From positions 978,001 to 1,042,000 of the forward strand of contig NZ_CP068022.1 in NCBI RefSeq assembly GCF_016695175.1: 64,000 bases of DNA. The letters run 5' to 3'. Both the position numbers and the translations under genes were made by a program. Source of the DNA: Pseudoalteromonas sp. GCY (GTDB taxonomy: Bacteria > Pseudomonadota > Gammaproteobacteria > Enterobacterales > Alteromonadaceae). This document shows, in pieces, positions 46,165 through 55,221 of this stretch (position 1 is the stretch's first letter; each line of letters opens with the position of its first letter). Below the pieces are notes generated by a model. It ran no database searches and was not told the origin of the DNA. It was given only the letters and a program-made list of their open reading frames with translations.

Positions 46165-46577
46165 AACGTGCCTCTTTATTTAATAGAGTTTATTTGTAAA
46201 GCTTCCTCAAAAGCTGCTGCTCAGCCTAATAAAACCGACCTTTAAGCACTTGTAATATTGGTGATTTCTTCATGATTTTTGCTGACGTTTCCCTGACGGC
46301 AACATTCAACGGGTAAGGTGTAAATCGACACTGTAGCTGGTTTGGTTGCAGAACATATTGCTAACTTCCCCCAACTAATTTGCAATATTTTTGGCGTCAT
46401 AGCATGACAATAACCATTTGTTTTTATTTCTTTTAATCTCGTGAGCGTACAGATATTTTTGAAGGAGAGAGCATCATAAAAAAATAGGTACATTTATTAA
46501 TGCATTGAAAAGAAAGTTTCAGTATGATGATTTATTGGCCTCTTTGGAAATAATAACAACATAATAAATAAGGAATA
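46165..46577. other. Gene-free stretch upstream of the trypsin-like protease
   Basis: No convincing gene. A minus-strand frame at 46242-46493 (inner ATG reading MTPKILQISWGKLAICS) lacks a good ribosome binding site and family match and is not called. A ribosome binding site AAGGAATA lies right before 46578. Confidence 0.35.
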
Positions 46578-47453
46578 ATGATGAAATACCTTGCCATTTT
46601 TTTGCTCATGTTTGCCTCTTTTCAGAACCATGCGGTTGTCAAAAGACATGATGTTGACCCTGACTTGTATAAGGTTAAAAGCATCCCGCAGTTTTATGTT
46701 GATATGCCATTTCAAGGCGGATCGGTGTTAATCGATAAGCATTGGTTATTGGCACCAGCTCACGTAATTTATACGTTTATGTATGACTACCAAGACAAAC
46801 CTATCATGGTGCATGGCGTTGAAAATCAAATTGCACAAATCATTATTCATCCGGATTACAAAAAGGTGGAAGGTGATTGGAGTGAAGGCGACCCAGCACC
46901 GCTTATGGAGCAGCTAAATAACGCCAAAGACATTGCATTAATTCGCTTAAGTAAGCCGGTAACACACATTCAACCCATCGCCATATATGAGGGAAATGAA
47001 GAGTTAGGCATGGAAATAACCGGGTTTGGTCGCGGCGCTATCGGAACGGGGATAACAGGTGAAGAGCACGACTCTGAAGGACCAAGCTTAACTACCTATG
47101 CATGGTATCAAGTCACCAAATATTTCTCAGATTGGGCTTTCACTCAAGACGACTATCAAATGCATGTTTACAACAACGTGATCACAGAAGCAAAAGCACA
47201 CTGGCTCAGATTTACCTTCGAACAAGGAGCCGATGCGTTGCCATTAGAAGGCACCATCGGTTCTGGAGATAGCGGCGGCGCAGCAATCATTTATCAAGGC
47301 TCAACACCGGTATTGGTTGGATTAGCAGCGTGGAGAGAAATTGAAGGCGATTTGGAAAATTATACTTTAGGCAAATACGGGTCAACCGCAGTATTAACGC
47401 GTGTATCTTATTACCAAGATTGGATAAATAAGCATATCAATAAAGGCCAGTAG
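46578..47453 (+). CDS. Secreted trypsin-like serine protease (S1)
   Basis: A 291-residue protein with a signal peptide (about 1-19) and a chymotrypsin-fold catalytic triad: His62 in LAPAHV, Asp118 in NAKDIALIRL and Ser232 in GSGDSGGAA. The usual disulfide cysteines are missing, as in some bacterial S1 proteases. Aspartate or glutamate near the S1 pocket is not obvious, so specificity is open. Confidence 0.88.
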   Translation: MMKYLAIFLLMFASFQNHAVVKRHDVDPDLYKVKSIPQFYVDMPFQGGSVLIDKHWLLAPAHVIYTFMYDYQDKPIMVHGVENQIAQIIIHPDYKKVEGDWSEGDPAPLMEQLNNAKDIALIRLSKPVTHIQPIAIYEGNEELGMEITGFGRGAIGTGITGEEHDSEGPSLTTYAWYQVTKYFSDWAFTQDDYQMHVYNNVITEAKAHWLRFTFEQGADALPLEGTIGSGDSGGAAIIYQGSTPVLVGLAAWREIEGDLENYTLGKYGSTAVLTRVSYYQDWINKHINKGQ

Positions 47454-47518
47454 CAAGTATAGCGCGTCTAAAAAGCAGACCATAAGACGGTTGTTAAGTG
47501 TACCAGAGTCTAATCTAG

Positions 47519-47719
47519 TTAACCTGAGCTTCGGATAATTAATGCCTTTCTAGCAGCCAGTTTTTGCGCTAACAGCGTTGAATTTACGTACCAATAGCCA
47601 GCTATTGGTACGTAAATTCGCCTTGTTATCCCCAAAACTCTCTGGCTAGATAAGGAAATAATTTAATGTAATATTAAAAACAATGAATTAGCTCATTCCT
47701 TATCCAAACCTCAGGTTAG
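47519..47719. mobile_element. MITE-like repeat, copy B (inverted relative to copy A)
   Basis: A 201-bp element with terminal inverted repeats (TTAACCTGAGCTTCGGATAA and reverse CTAACCTGAGGTTTGGATAA) that aligns in reverse with 42011-42177. It is longer because of an extra 19-bp perfect palindrome (47580-47598 with 47601-47619, centre CA) not present in copy A. Confidence 0.75.
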
Positions 47720-47769
47720 TTTTTATTTGCTCTAAATTTCAACCGTCCATAGCTAGATGCGGAGGTTTT

Positions 47770-48582
47770 ATGGATTACAAAAAATTTTTACCTAGTGAAA
47801 ATTTATCCTCATTTATCAATTGCTTTTGGACATTGGAAATTACTGTAGATAAAAATGCTGCAAAGCAACGCATTGTCCCCGACGGCTGCATTGAGCTGGC
47901 CTTTATATTGGGCGACGATATTAAGCGCTATACATCAGAACATGACTACATACTGCAACCGCGCGCAATGGTACTAGGACAAACCGTTTCACCTTTTTAT
48001 ATTCAACCAACCGGATACGTTCACACCTTTGCAGCCAGCTTTTTTCCTTATGCCTTTTCCCACTTTATTTCGAAACCTATAAAAAACTTAAAAAATCAGG
48101 AAACATCGATTTACGAATTATTTAAACACGATGAGGCCGCAAAGCTTGAAAGCGATATCATCCAAGCGCGAAACACAAGCCAAAGGATTGAGATTTTAGA
48201 GGCCTTTCTCCTTCACAAGCTGAGCGACCCGCGGACAATTGAGCACATTGTAAAAGCAACGGTAGACATTATCTTTGCACAAAATGGCGATATATCGGTT
48301 AATGCAATCACCAAATCAAATCCCAATAAAAGGCGCCAACTAGAGCGGAAGTTTTTAGACCTTGTCGGTATCAGTCCAAAACATTTAAGTAAACTTGTGC
48401 GCTTGCAAAGCGCTTTAACACTCATCATAAATCGTGAAGACAATCTCACCAACATCGCTTATAAAAGCAATTATTATGATCAGTCTCACTTTATTAAGGA
48501 CTTTAAAGCGCTTACAGGGGTAAACCCGCGAGAGTTTCTCGATGACGAAAGCATGACGCTTTCACGGCTTTTCTATAAATAG
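47770..48582 (+). CDS. AraC-family regulator (DUF6597-type N-domain)
   Basis: A 270-residue regulator. The N-terminal part (FLPSENLSSFINCFWTLEI, IVPDGCIELAFILGD) resembles DUF6597 and the C-terminal part is an AraC helix-turn-helix (TNIAYKSNYYDQSHFIKDFKALTGVNPREF). It lies 129 bases before the VOC gene on the same strand and is likely to control it. Confidence 0.85.
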   Translation: MDYKKFLPSENLSSFINCFWTLEITVDKNAAKQRIVPDGCIELAFILGDDIKRYTSEHDYILQPRAMVLGQTVSPFYIQPTGYVHTFAASFFPYAFSHFISKPIKNLKNQETSIYELFKHDEAAKLESDIIQARNTSQRIEILEAFLLHKLSDPRTIEHIVKATVDIIFAQNGDISVNAITKSNPNKRRQLERKFLDLVGISPKHLSKLVRLQSALTLIINREDNLTNIAYKSNYYDQSHFIKDFKALTGVNPREFLDDESMTLSRLFYK

Positions 48583-48711
48583 TCCTGTCGCTTTTTTACA
48601 ATTAATTGTTGTCTCCCCACGCTATCTTAAAGTCGAACTCGTTGAATCTTAAACGAGTCCAGCCTAATCACCAATAGCTAGCCGACACACATAGAAAATA
48701 AGGACGACAAC

Positions 48712-49080
48712 ATGCACAGCTTCGCATCAATTTTTGAAATTCCAGCAACCGACATAACGCGCGCCGTAAAGTTCTACAGCCGCATTTTTGCGGTCTCCAT
48801 TGAAACCATAGATATGCCTGAAATGACAATGGCACTCTTCCCGTACGAAGGGCAATCTACCGTAGGTGTGATTGTTCAAGGCGAAGGTTACACTCCTTCC
48901 AGCACTGGCGTCACTCTGTATTTAAACGCGGGTGAAGACTTACAGCAAGTGCTATCAAAAGTAGAAGAAAGCGGTGGGAAAATACTGACCCCCAAAACCC
49001 CACATGCAGACGAAAGCGGTTTCTTCGCGTTATTTATAGATACAGAAGGTAATCGCTTAGGTCTGCACTCACCGAAGTGA
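48712..49080 (+). CDS. VOC-family (glyoxalase/bleomycin-resistance-like) protein
   Basis: A 122-residue protein with the paired beta-alpha-beta-beta-beta modules of the VOC superfamily (FEIPATDITRAVKFYSRIF, LFIDTEGNRLGLHSP). Such single-domain proteins bind metal or sequester small toxic molecules. Preceded by an AraC regulator gene. Confidence 0.85.
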   Translation: MHSFASIFEIPATDITRAVKFYSRIFAVSIETIDMPEMTMALFPYEGQSTVGVIVQGEGYTPSSTGVTLYLNAGEDLQQVLSKVEESGGKILTPKTPHADESGFFALFIDTEGNRLGLHSPK

Positions 49081-49155
49081 ATTCGCGCTTTCATGGTAAT
49101 TGGAATAAGTTAATACTTGCGATATAACTCTGCCCATAAGCAGAGTTTAATTTTT

Positions 49156-49279
49156 AACAGAGGTAAGTTTGCCATATTCGCTTATCCCATAATACTTTGC
49201 TTGGATAGTGCTGTTTTTGCGCCGCTTTGGGCTTTACTACTTTTTCCCGTCTTTCTGTTGGTTGACTTTGATTAATCAT
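49156..49279 (-). CDS. Very small hypothetical protein (uncertain)
   Basis: A minus-strand frame with GAGG upstream of an internal ATG near 49279 would give about 41 basic residues starting MINQSQPTERREKV and ending WQTYLC. Nothing supports it beyond the ribosome-binding-like site and basic composition. Low confidence. Confidence 0.25.
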
Positions 49280-49681
49280 TATTGTGCCCTCGAGTATGAC
49301 CTCTTCGAAGTGCACATAAAGGGCAGTGAAGATTTGCATGTTTTCGCTCAAGACTAAAGTAATTGCATTGCCCGCTTAGCATGATGTACAGCAACTTAAA
49401 GTATGATTCTTTTGGTTTTACTTTCTGAGTTTGTTCCTTCATCGCTCACCATCTTAAAAGTTAAAAAAGTGTGAATAAATAGTCTTATGAATACTTGAAC
49501 GCATATTGCACTCACCTGCACTAATAATTATCACATGCTCTAGAAGTAAGAGAATATATGAGCTTTTGTCCAATGTGTTTGACGATTCATAGTGGTTACA
49601 GTTAAAAATAAAACATTGACAGTAAGAAACATAAATTTCACAATTATACATATTCACCCATTCATAAATTTGGCAAGGACG

Positions 49682-50059
49682 ATGACAGAGCAGGAAAAAG
49701 GCAAGACGAAAATGATCGAAGATCTTAGCTTAATTGGCTCTAAGTTCAGTGGTGAAAATATTCTCTACATGCGTTTATCGCTCGGCCTTAGTCTTCGAGG
49801 TTTTGCTAAATTCTTAAATATGGGTGTCTCTCACCAAACAATCAGTAATTGGGAAAACGAATATTGCAAACCTTCTCATGGTGCTTATGAGGAGTGTGTA
49901 AACAAGTATTTGGCTAAAAAACATAAAGTAAAACAAAACCCTGCTAGAGTACTGTTACTAAACCCAGCTACTGTGCGATACTTAAAATCGTTACTCAGTT
50001 CGGTTTCGAAAGAGGAACGCCAACAATTTTTAGATAAGCTAGACGATGGAGACCGCTAA
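49682..50059 (+). CDS. HTH (XRE-like) regulator leading a peptide/membrane mini-operon
   Basis: A 125-residue DNA-binding protein with a Cro/C1-type helix-turn-helix around 28-65 (LGLSLRGFAKFLNMGVSHQTISNWE). AAGGA precedes the ATG at 49682, and a GTG at 49592 is in frame but less likely. Its stop is three bases before the next start codon, so it probably governs this small operon. Repressor-type relatives act on their own promoters (inference). Confidence 0.75.
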   Translation: MTEQEKGKTKMIEDLSLIGSKFSGENILYMRLSLGLSLRGFAKFLNMGVSHQTISNWENEYCKPSHGAYEECVNKYLAKKHKVKQNPARVLLLNPATVRYLKSLLSSVSKEERQQFLDKLDDGDR

Positions 50060-50062
50060 GCG

Positions 50063-50155
50063 ATGAACTGCATGCGTAAAAACCAACAAGAAAATCTAAA
50101 GGCGCGGCAATGTGAATATGTTTTTGCAGAGTTTAATGGAGACTTACCGCAATGA
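50063..50155 (+). CDS. 30-residue peptide, first of two related peptides
   Basis: A short frame starting three bases after the regulator stop: MNCMRKNQQENLKARQCEYV, then FAEFNGDLPQ. Its TGA overlaps the start of the next frame (ATGA). It shares the core QC-x-(Y/H)-VF with the next peptide. The tight spacing argues for real translation despite the length. Confidence 0.45.
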   Translation: MNCMRKNQQENLKARQCEYVFAEFNGDLPQ

Positions 50156-50328
50156 AACCTCATTCAAGACACGAAAAAACAAAGTTAAACATACAACAAT
50201 GTAAACATGTATTTGGCGGTGTTGGTGGCGGCGGAGATGTCGGTGGAGACCCTCAAGCTGTTTACAAGAAAGTGACTGAAACAGTGACCTTTCCAACTGT
50301 ACAGTGGGATAAAAAATGCAATATTTAG
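50152..50328 (+). CDS. 58-residue glycine-rich peptide
   Basis: A frame coupled to the one before (ATGA) and overlapping the next gene by 13 bases. Its N-part ends in NIQQCKHVFGGVGGGGDVGG, with five of the next residues charged, and it ends KKCNI. The QCKHVF core matches QCEYVF in the preceding 30-residue peptide. Two cysteines and a Gly-rich centre recall processed peptides, but no cleavage enzyme is near. Confidence 0.45.
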   Translation: MKPHSRHEKTKLNIQQCKHVFGGVGGGGDVGGDPQAVYKKVTETVTFPTVQWDKKCNI

Positions 50329-50912
50329 CGAGCTTATTCGACAGTCCGAGAATTTCAGTTACTGAAATAATCTTCTTTATTTTACTCATCAATATAATAA
50401 TCCTATGCCGCAAAGATGGACATAGAGTATATTTGGCTTGGGTGCTATTTTTTGAAAAGATTATCGACCTATCGATAAAGCCTATTTTGCCATGGGATTT
50501 AATCATATCTCAAAGCGTATATTTTTCTCTAAACATCATGACTCTGCTTTTAATTGTTTATCGTGTTTCACTCATTAATTATTTACGCAGTATCACGCCT
50601 TTCAAATTCAAGCTTTTCAATAACAATAATACAGCCAAAGAACAAATTGCGATCTCGTATATTTATGGCTTTGTCGCCATACTCTGCCTTGGAATGATTG
50701 GTGAACATATTCTTAGGCATCCAGAATTGATAGGCCTCTCAGAAAGCTTGGCTATTCCAATTCGTTTACTGTACGACTCATATCCTTTAATAGTAACAGC
50801 CCTTACATATTTGCTAATACTAATCTTATTTATTATGACCATTGATGGCTGGGCCATTAGGAAAATGCGAGCGATGGAAGAGAAAAGAAACGCCAAAAAA
50901 CGCTTAGGTTAA
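50316..50912 (+). CDS. Polytopic membrane protein of the mini-operon
   Basis: A 198-residue protein with about four to five membrane helices (residues ~17-32, ~62-82, ~112-130, ~155-175) and a basic C-terminus (RAMEEKRNAKKRLG). It overlaps the glycine-rich peptide gene. Family not recognised. Topology and context suggest transport, sensing or immunity for the peptides (inference). Confidence 0.6.
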   Translation: MQYLASLFDSPRISVTEIIFFILLINIIILCRKDGHRVYLAWVLFFEKIIDLSIKPILPWDLIISQSVYFSLNIMTLLLIVYRVSLINYLRSITPFKFKLFNNNNTAKEQIAISYIYGFVAILCLGMIGEHILRHPELIGLSESLAIPIRLLYDSYPLIVTALTYLLILILFIMTIDGWAIRKMRAMEEKRNAKKRLG

Positions 50913-50936
50913 GTGTCTTACTCACGATATAAAAAC

Positions 50937-50976
50937 AGTAGAGTAATGGCTCCCACATAGGACTCATTACTCTACT
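50937..50976 (+). terminator. Strong hairpin after the mini-operon
   Basis: Perfect 12-bp arms AGTAGAGTAATG/CATTACTCTACT (50937-50948 with 50965-50976) lie 25 bases after the stop codon. There is no T run, so termination would be weak or by another mechanism. Confidence 0.5.
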
Positions 50977-51031
50977 AAACGCAGCACGGGAGTCATTATG
51001 GGTTTAGACCATATAGTTAGCTGGAAGCATC

Positions 51032-51343
51032 ATGGAAATAATTAGAAGCAAAACATTCACAGCACAACGCGCTTGGGGCGCAAAAGACATCGCCAATATG
51101 AATGGTATTACAACCCGCCTGCATTGGACTGATCAGCCTTATAAGTGGCATGTTAATGACGGTGAAGAAGTCTTTGTCGTGTTAGATGGCACGGTTGACA
51201 TGTTTTATAAAGAGAATGGCGTTGAGCAATCAACCCTATTGCAAACTGGTGATATTTTTTATGCGTCAATTGGCACTGAGCATGTTGCCCATCCTCGTGG
51301 CGAGGCGAGAATTTTGGTCATAGAATCAGAAGGTAGCGTATAA
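51032..51343 (+). CDS. Small single-domain cupin
   Basis: A 103-residue cupin with motif-1 residues in WHVNDGEEVFVVLDG and motif-2 region in GDIFYASIGTEHVAHPRG. GGAAG lies five bases before the ATG. Small cupins of this kind bind a metal or a ligand; role unknown. A partial copy of its 3' end appears at 52789-52871. Confidence 0.85.
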   Translation: MEIIRSKTFTAQRAWGAKDIANMNGITTRLHWTDQPYKWHVNDGEEVFVVLDGTVDMFYKENGVEQSTLLQTGDIFYASIGTEHVAHPRGEARILVIESEGSV

Positions 51344-51554
51344 GGTTTGGGCCGGTGTTAAACACCGATACCCGTTAAACTGGACAAGTCTAAACTTGAA
51401 CTATCAGAAGCGGAGATTCATTTAGGGTGCTCATATAGTCGACCTAGCAGCAAGAGAGCTCAGTGACGCTCGGCATAGCCGCTTCGTCACATTTGAGCCA
51501 TTAGTTAACTACGCTCTTCTATTTGATCAACATCAGCAAAACAACAATTGCGAA

Positions 51555-52448
51555 TTAGTGGGAAAAATTATTTTGCTTTATCCATTGTATCGCAATATCT
51601 AGAGGCTCTGCTTTATTAGTATTGTGGCCTAGCGATGGAAATAATACATATTCAAAAGGCTTGCCTTTAGCTTTCATCCTATTCAGTTGCTCGATACACA
51701 TTTTGACTGGGACTTGTATGTCCTGCTCTCCGAAGAGCCAGAGCCCAGGTATCGATAAAGAATTCAAAGAAATTTTCGGGTCCGTTGCTTTAAAATCATA
51801 TCTGTCAGGATCATTTAAAGTATGTTCACGCGATTCTTCATCAGTATGAGTTTTCCAAAAGTCTTCTCTACCATTTGTATAAAACTGAAATCTAAGTTGT
51901 TCCAGAGTTGTGATTGTAGGGCTACTGAAGAGAACCATAAACTCTACTGATTGATTATTGAGTGCGGCAATTGGAATAATCCAGCCAGCCTGACTCGCGC
52001 CAATAAGTCCAATCGATAACTCTTTGTCATAGCCATGAACGACATCTACCGCAGCACTTGCATCTTTCGCAAGCAAAGTTAAATTATCAACACTTATATT
52101 ATTGGTTCCCACCTGAGGCCCTACGTAAACGCCACCAGATTCACCAACCCCACGCTTGTCGTACGTCAAAACTAGTAAGTCTCTCTTAGCCAGTGACTGT
52201 GCTAACTTAGTCATTCGTGGGACAGGATCAGAGCCGTGCACTAATACTACCGCAGCTCGCGCATCTTTAGGTATATACATGCTCCCTGATAATTGTACAC
52301 CTTCGCTTTCAAAAACGACCTCTTCTACAATAGTAACGTCATTTGGTTGGTGTTTTTCTTCGTTGAGAGTGTGACTTTGGTCTCTATTGTTTGTAGTACA
52401 ACCTGACGCAAAAATTAGTAAAAACAAAAAATATCCGAGGTTTCTCAT
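51555..52448 (-). CDS. Alpha/beta-hydrolase lipoprotein
   Basis: A 297-residue protein with a lipobox (LIFASGC), so it is probably anchored to a membrane. The hydrolase core has the oxyanion stretch VLVHGSDPVP, nucleophile elbow IGASQAGW and a late histidine in SLGHNTN. This outline fits the dienelactone/acyl hydrolase group. Substrate unknown. Confidence 0.8.
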   Translation of the reverse strand: MRNLGYFLFLLIFASGCTTNNRDQSHTLNEEKHQPNDVTIVEEVVFESEGVQLSGSMYIPKDARAAVVLVHGSDPVPRMTKLAQSLAKRDLLVLTYDKRGVGESGGVYVGPQVGTNNISVDNLTLLAKDASAAVDVVHGYDKELSIGLIGASQAGWIIPIAALNNQSVEFMVLFSSPTITTLEQLRFQFYTNGREDFWKTHTDEESREHTLNDPDRYDFKATDPKISLNSLSIPGLWLFGEQDIQVPVKMCIEQLNRMKAKGKPFEYVLFPSLGHNTNKAEPLDIAIQWIKQNNFSH

Positions 52449-52788
52449 TTTTTAATCCATAATGAAATTAAAGAAACCTTGAGACAGCAAGGTTTGCGCC
52501 AACATAAAAACCAATGATTTCATAACGTTAACATTCTCACTTTTGACTAGATTACTCAATAGAACCACTAATTAGTCATATTGACCACCTATTGAAAACC
52601 CGTGTGAAATTGGTCGTTTTTTGAAAATGTAAGTCCATGCCTAAATGAACTACACGAAGGGATATTTTGAATGCCCGTTCATTGCTCAAATCTGACCCTT
52701 AGTTCATTTATGCTAACGGATTTTGTAGCAAGAAGAAATCGCTGACACTCACCACTAACTTGCCCTATTGCACACAGGTGGTTTTTTT

Positions 52789-52871
52789 ATGCGTCATTTG
52801 GCACTGAGCATATTGCCCATCCTCGTGGAAAGGCGAGAATTTTGGTCATAGAATCAGAGGGAAGTGTATAA
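52789..52871 (+). pseudogene. Orphan 3' fragment of the small cupin gene
   Basis: About 83 bases match the 3' end of the cupin gene (51261-51343) with roughly seven differences, including the stop codon. Homology fades upstream near 52778. The 655-base gap around it holds no other recognised gene. Confidence 0.8.
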
Positions 52872-53104
52872 AAAATTAGTGTAGCTATGATCCACTACCT
52901 TTATTTAGACAAACAAAGAAGTGGTTTAGATGAGCGAACTAATGTAGGGTTTGTTCAGATGAATTAGTTAAGATAAACGCTAATTTTGCTATATTAGCTT
53001 TTGGTTCATTCCTTGAACTTTGCAACTCAGGTAAGCAAATTTAAAGCGGGATTAAAGGCAGATACATGCCTTGTCATTTGCTTTAATGTTGAAGTTTATG
53101 AGTC

Positions 53105-53308
53105 TTAAGACTGTCTATTGATGAAACGTTCAGCACGCGCAAAGAGCTTGTCACACTTATCTTTTTGCTCGCTATATTCGACCGAATCTTCCGTAAGAGC
53201 ATCAAGCACTTCTTTTGCTTGACGATATTCACCTACCACTTGTTCAAGTTTACCTTCAAAATCCTCTTTCCGTGTTCTTTTACTACTTTGTCTTCTTGGT
53301 CTAGCCAT
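53105..53308 (-). CDS. Small charged hypothetical protein
   Basis: A 67-residue, highly charged helical protein starting MARPRRQSSKRTRKEDFEGK. It is the last of three minus-strand small genes after the cold-shock gene. GAGAAGTGAGCT precedes the ATG. Family not recognised. Confidence 0.6.
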   Translation of the reverse strand: MARPRRQSSKRTRKEDFEGKLEQVVGEYRQAKEVLDALTEDSVEYSEQKDKCDKLFARAERFINRQS

Positions 53309-53326
53309 AGCTCACTTCTCTTTAAA

Positions 53327-53464
53327 TCAAAGTCCCAATAATTTCTTTCGCTCTCGTTCAGACAGAATATCTTCGATTTTTCTTCTTACAACGTGAATAT
53401 TATTTGACTTACTTTTATCAAGAGTCGCATCTTCGCCACTCTTTTTTTTCGACTGTTTTTTCAA
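53327..53464 (-). CDS. Tiny lysine-rich protein (45 residues), TTG start
   Basis: A frame reading KKQSKKKSGEDATLDKSKSN then NIHVVRRKIEDILSERERKK. AGGA lies seven bases before the TTG. It sits between the cold-shock gene and the 67-residue gene. The charged RRKIEDILSERE end is reminiscent of small envelope or nucleic-acid-binding proteins, but no firm family call is possible. Confidence 0.4.
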   Translation of the reverse strand: MKKQSKKKSGEDATLDKSKSNNIHVVRRKIEDILSERERKKLLGL

Positions 53465-53650
53465 TTTAAAATCCTACCTCTCAAAACAAAATAATATGAA
53501 CGAAAAACGCATAAAACTCCCTATCAATGTGAGTTAAAAAACGCACATCGATTAAATGGAGTTTTATGAAATTATGGTGTTAATATTGAAATGGACTTTT
53601 ACTTTGAGAGATGGATATTGACTGGAAGTCCTCTCCAGTCTATTCGCTAC

Positions 53651-53863
53651 TTATACCAAAGTAACGTTAGCAGCATTTGGACCTTTAGCCCCTTGCTCAA
53701 CATCAAAAGCCACTTTTTGACCTTCATTCAGTGTTTTAAAGCCTTCACTTACAATTGATTTAAAGTGAACAAAAACATCTGGACTACCATTTTCAGGTGT
53801 AATAAAGCCAAAACCTTTTAACTCATTAAACCATTTTACTGAACCTAAAATCTTGTTAGACAT
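53651..53863 (-). CDS. CspA-family cold-shock protein (second copy)
   Basis: A 70-residue cold-shock domain with intact KGFGFI and [12 protein letters not shown]-binding motifs. It differs from the copy at 19810 and leads a chain of small minus-strand genes. Confidence 0.93.
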   Translation of the reverse strand: MSNKILGSVKWFNELKGFGFITPENGSPDVFVHFKSIVSEGFKTLNEGQKVAFDVEQGAKGPNAANVTLV

Positions 53864-54119
53864 ATATACCTCGATATATTAAAAAATATTAGTTACTAAG
53901 TATGTAATAAAGGAAAAGATATCGCAGAGCATATATGACGAACTGGTTCGAAAGGAAACTGAGAAGAACTTGAACTAAATGTTACATTAATAGGTAACTT
54001 ATTGAGTCACCCACTATACACGAAATATAACTAATAGATATAAGTTTCTTTATTATTTTATTTATTCAACAAAATCAACAGCAAAACCTTTAGTATTAGA
54101 CTCTCGACTATAGGTGCTT

Positions 54120-54331
54120 ACTACACCTCACTCAAATACTAGATCATCCGTCCAGAGCGTTTCTCTTCTTTAAAGTCACAACTGGTTAGACGATATTAAA
54201 CGAAGTTATCTGTTAAGCAGCGGGTGTCGTGGATTTCGCCGGGTAGAAACACTCGGCAATCGCCGGCTTTGAGCGTGTCTGTTCCTCGGGATACAGGGTG
54301 GGTTTCGCCGTTTGCTAATTGTGATGGGTGT
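54120..54331 (-). pseudogene. Duplicated 3' end of the cysteine-dioxygenase-like gene
   Basis: About 212 bases closely match 58583-58793, the 3' part of the gene at 58584-59099, including its stop codon. The upstream 5' part is absent. Substitutions and small indels show it is a non-functional copy in the same orientation as the gene. Confidence 0.85.
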
Positions 54332-54344
54332 CAGTTATTTTCCT

Positions 54345-55221
54345 TTGTAACCCTTGCAAACAGCTTCATCGTAAAAATCGTAGAAGATCTTACAAGCAAC
54401 TTATTCCCCCTCCATCACACCCGAAAAGCGTAAGCCGATATGCAATGTGCCGACAGGATGTCGGCCAAGTCTTGTCTGGCATCATGGACGTGCCTTACAA
54501 GACGGTTGCGATACCAATTGTATTAGGTAAATGAGCAATTTGAAGCGGAGAAATAGCTTTAGTAGCTCCGCTCTCGCGTCCTGCTACCGCCAAGGTACCT
54601 ATATCCATATAGGCAAGGCAAAAATTTTGCTATTTAGTTGTTCTAAATGAGAAATTTTTAACGACGCTAATATGGTATTTCACCCTTCAAATTGATTGGA
54701 GACTTAGTGCAATTGGTATTATATATCGGCTTAGGATTTGAGGATTGAGTGTGATGCTGGGGCGACGTTTTCTTGGTTCGCTCGATCGCGTCGTTTAAAA
54801 AGAATGAACGAGAAGCGTATGGATGCGCTTTGATACGTACCATGGAAGGTGATTTTTCCAAAAGACTCGAGACGATGAGTTAAGTCAGCCCGTCCTCCTG
54901 ACTGGTTTCGACGCCCCTCCATGGGCTACGACTTACTTTTCTTTGATGCCCAAAGAATCGTTGCGCAAAAGAAAGGGCACTCCCAACATCACACTGACTC
55001 CTCAAGTAAATCGCCAATATGAACGCCACCGCTGTGTAAGGGCCATCCTTGGCCCTGTCACAGCTTTTCACGCATCCATGCGTTGAAATGACTCATTGGC
55101 ACTTTACTTTCGGGTGTGATGAGGGAGGAAAACGGTGCTGATAGTGTTGTTTGGTGCTTGCAGGCAAATTTGCTGCTTTAGTAGATAAAACCAGAAACAA
55201 CGGTCAATACCACGCCCGAAA
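54345..55221. repeat. Structured repeat unit 1 (split by a MITE)
   Basis: First copy of the hairpin-rich unit (see the findings). Hairpins: 54449-54465, 54471-54501, 54813-54830, 54913-54926, 55031-55064 and 55066-55088. Its outer arms CATCACACCCGAAA/TTTCGGGTGTGATG are at 54413-54426 and 55108-55121. Short frames in it are not counted as genes. Confidence 0.85.
54510..54719. mobile_element. MITE inserted in repeat unit 1
   Basis: A 210-base insert bounded by ATACCAATTG (54511-54520) and CAATTGGTAT (54710-54719), absent at the same position in units 2 and 3. It has internal hairpins (AGCGGAG/CTCCGCT at 54544-54572; CCTATAT/ATATAGG at 54598-54613) and no coding frame. Confidence 0.8.

Noticed and set aside
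46242..46493. 83-residue minus-strand frame with inner MTPKILQISWGK
   Set aside because: No ribosome binding site, no recognised family and poor coding character. Left as a gap.
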